Assembly (NCBI RefSeq): GCF_003350925.1
Contig: NZ_KZ857176.1
Coordinates: forward strand, 248,001 to 312,000
From: Dyella tabacisoli
GTDB taxonomy: Bacteria > Pseudomonadota > Gammaproteobacteria > Xanthomonadales > Rhodanobacteraceae
DNA: 64,000 nt
Reading direction: 5' to 3'
Shown here: positions 62,814 through 64,000 of the stretch, one piece after another
Layout: each line of letters opens with the position of its first letter
How positions within the stretch are numbered: the first letter of the stretch is position 1
Notes under the pieces: model-generated
What the model saw: the letters and a program-made list of their open reading frames with translations, nothing else
Database searches by the model: none
What the model was told of the DNA's origin: nothing
Position numbers and translations under genes: made by a program

Positions 62814-63914
62814 TTACTGCCCGCGCATGCGACCGGCAAAACGTGGACCATTGCCCATGTGCGGCAGCTTGATCTTGCCGATGGCGCTGATGCGCTCTTC
62901 GGCCAGACGGTCGGCGGCCTTGTAGGTCGGCACGCCTTCGGTCTTGGAGATTTCGAAGATGCGGCCCAGGTTGTAGTAGATGGTGCGCATCATGCGCATC
63001 GCGCGTTCGCGGTTGTAGCCGTCGATTTCCAGCGACACGTTCATCACGCCGCCGGCGTTGACAGCGTAGTCGGGCGCGTAAAGCACGCCGCGACGGGTCA
63101 GTTCGTCGCCGATCGCGTCGGTGGCGAGCTGGTTGTTGGCCGCGCCGCAGATGATCTTGGCCTTGATGCGGTCAATGGTCTGCTCGTTGAGCGTGCCGCC
63201 CAGCGCGCACGGCGAATACACATCGGCGTCGACGTCGTAGATTTCGTCCAGGCCGACCGCTTCGCAACCCAGCTCATCGACGCAACGCTGCACGGCGTCT
63301 TTGTTGATGTCGGTGACGAACACTTTGGCGCCCTGTTCGCGCAGCAGCTTGATGAACTCGCTGCCGACATGGCCCGCGCCTTGCACGGCGTAGCTGTATT
63401 TGCCGACGTCTTCATTGCCATGCTTGAACTGCAGTGCAGCCATCAGGCCCTGCAGGGTACCGAACGCGGTGAACGGCGACGGATCGCCCGAACCGCCATG
63501 CACCTGATGCACGCCGGTGACGTATTCGGTTTCGCGGAACACGTATTCCATATCGTTGACGTCGATACCGACGTCTTCGGCGGTGATGTAACGACCGTTC
63601 AACGAGTTGACGAAACGGCCGAAAGCGCGGAACAGCGCCTCGGACTTGTCCTTGCTCGGATCGCCGATGATGACCGCCTTGCCGCCGCCCAGGTTCAGGC
63701 CGGCCACCGCGTTCTTGTAGGTCATGCCGCGCGACAGACGCAGCACGTCGTTCACGGCATCCTGCTCGCTCTTGTACGGCCACATGCGCAGGCCGCCGAG
63801 GGCCGGACCAAGCACAGTGTTATGGACAGCGATGATGGCTTTCAGGCCGGCATCTTTGTTGTGGCAAAAGACCACTTCTTCGTGGCCGGTCTGGGCGATG
63901 GTTTCAAAGATCAT
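62814..63914 (-). CDS. Leu/Val/Phe/Glu-type amino acid dehydrogenase
   Basis: A 366-residue NAD-dependent enzyme that deaminates branched-chain or related amino acids. The catalytic lysine is Lys79 in 'AGLNLGGGKAVII', with 'ALGGLRMWPY' before it. The dinucleotide loop is in 'YAVQGAGHVGSEF', and the closing 'KIICGAANNQLATDAIGDEL' is typical of leucine dehydrogenases. Such an enzyme supplies branched-chain 2-keto acids, in keeping with the iso-fatty acids of this family (inference). Upstream codons to 63974 are open, but the family start is 63914. Confidence 0.92.
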   Translation of the reverse strand: MIFETIAQTGHEEVVFCHNKDAGLKAIIAVHNTVLGPALGGLRMWPYKSEQDAVNDVLRLSRGMTYKNAVAGLNLGGGKAVIIGDPSKDKSEALFRAFGRFVNSLNGRYITAEDVGIDVNDMEYVFRETEYVTGVHQVHGGSGDPSPFTAFGTLQGLMAALQFKHGNEDVGKYSYAVQGAGHVGSEFIKLLREQGAKVFVTDINKDAVQRCVDELGCEAVGLDEIYDVDADVYSPCALGGTLNEQTIDRIKAKIICGAANNQLATDAIGDELTRRGVLYAPDYAVNAGGVMNVSLEIDGYNRERAMRMMRTIYYNLGRIFEISKTEGVPTYKAADRLAEERISAIGKIKLPHMGNGPRFAGRMRGQ

Positions 63915-64000
63915 GGAACGCTTGACTCCGTGAGGGGGCGCCGGGTACGTCGAGTGACGATCCGGCCAAGGCACTGAAAAAACGGAAAAACCGCCGCTTC

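Overview
The window reads as a gammaproteobacterial chromosome segment of the order Xanthomonadales, most likely Rhodanobacteraceae (Dyella, Rhodanobacter or Luteibacter type). This is inferred from gene content and order: a glnD-dapD-Spx-like-dapE block, minCDE, an aryl-polyene/xanthomonadin-type pigment cluster, a GumN-like protein, G+C-rich codon use, and intergenic GGGAAC heptamer arrays. No rRNA, tRNA, CRISPR array, prophage or intact insertion sequence was seen.

Layout. 1-6.5 kb: the end of glnD and the lysine genes dapD and dapE, with a convergent peroxidase/cytochrome b561 pair, an Spx/ArsC-like gene and a VIT-type transporter set among them. 6.5-11 kb: a DUF4019 protein, a penicillin-acylase-family hydrolase, a phosphodiester glycosidase lipoprotein and a NUDIX hydrolase. 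11-17.7 kb: an unusual cluster of ketosynthase, ACP, FemAB-like acyltransferase, arginase-fold UPF0489 protein, DegT-type PLP enzyme, two four-helix EamA/SMR proteins and an alpha/beta hydrolase. I cannot match it to a described pathway, and it is the best candidate for an undescribed system. 17.9-29 kb: an M16 peptidase pair, an SGNH hydrolase, parC, a TraB/GumN protein, a cyclopropane synthase, DUF190/CrcB, a family 9 glycosyltransferase and a HEAGH protein. 29.3-31.8 kb: minE, minD, minC and a GNAT gene. 32-34 kb: a NarL-type two-component system. 34.5-40.7 kb: an SRPBCC protein, a Gld-type ABC transporter and a CtaG-like protein.

40.7-55.5 kb: one long minus-strand aryl-polyene-type operon with three ketosynthases, a ketosynthase-like partner, two ACPs, a ketoreductase, two hotdog dehydratases, acyltransferases, a thioesterase, a methyltransferase, a glycosyltransferase, a LolA-like protein and an MMPL exporter. 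Most of its genes overlap by 1-25 bases. The chain is broken twice, by a ~640 bp imperfect palindrome and by a shorter C/G-rich hairpin. No starter-forming enzyme or AMP ligase lies in the window. 56-62.7 kb: a Cus-type copper/silver RND efflux operon with a Cys-containing small protein in front. The window ends with an amino-acid dehydrogenase.

A pattern that cuts across genes: 15-nt tandem repeats sit at or near the starts of at least four, possibly five, genes (about 16.5, 27.0, 41.5, 50.1 and 55.5 kb), and 7-nt GTTCCCC arrays sit near genes at 3.8 and 37 kb.
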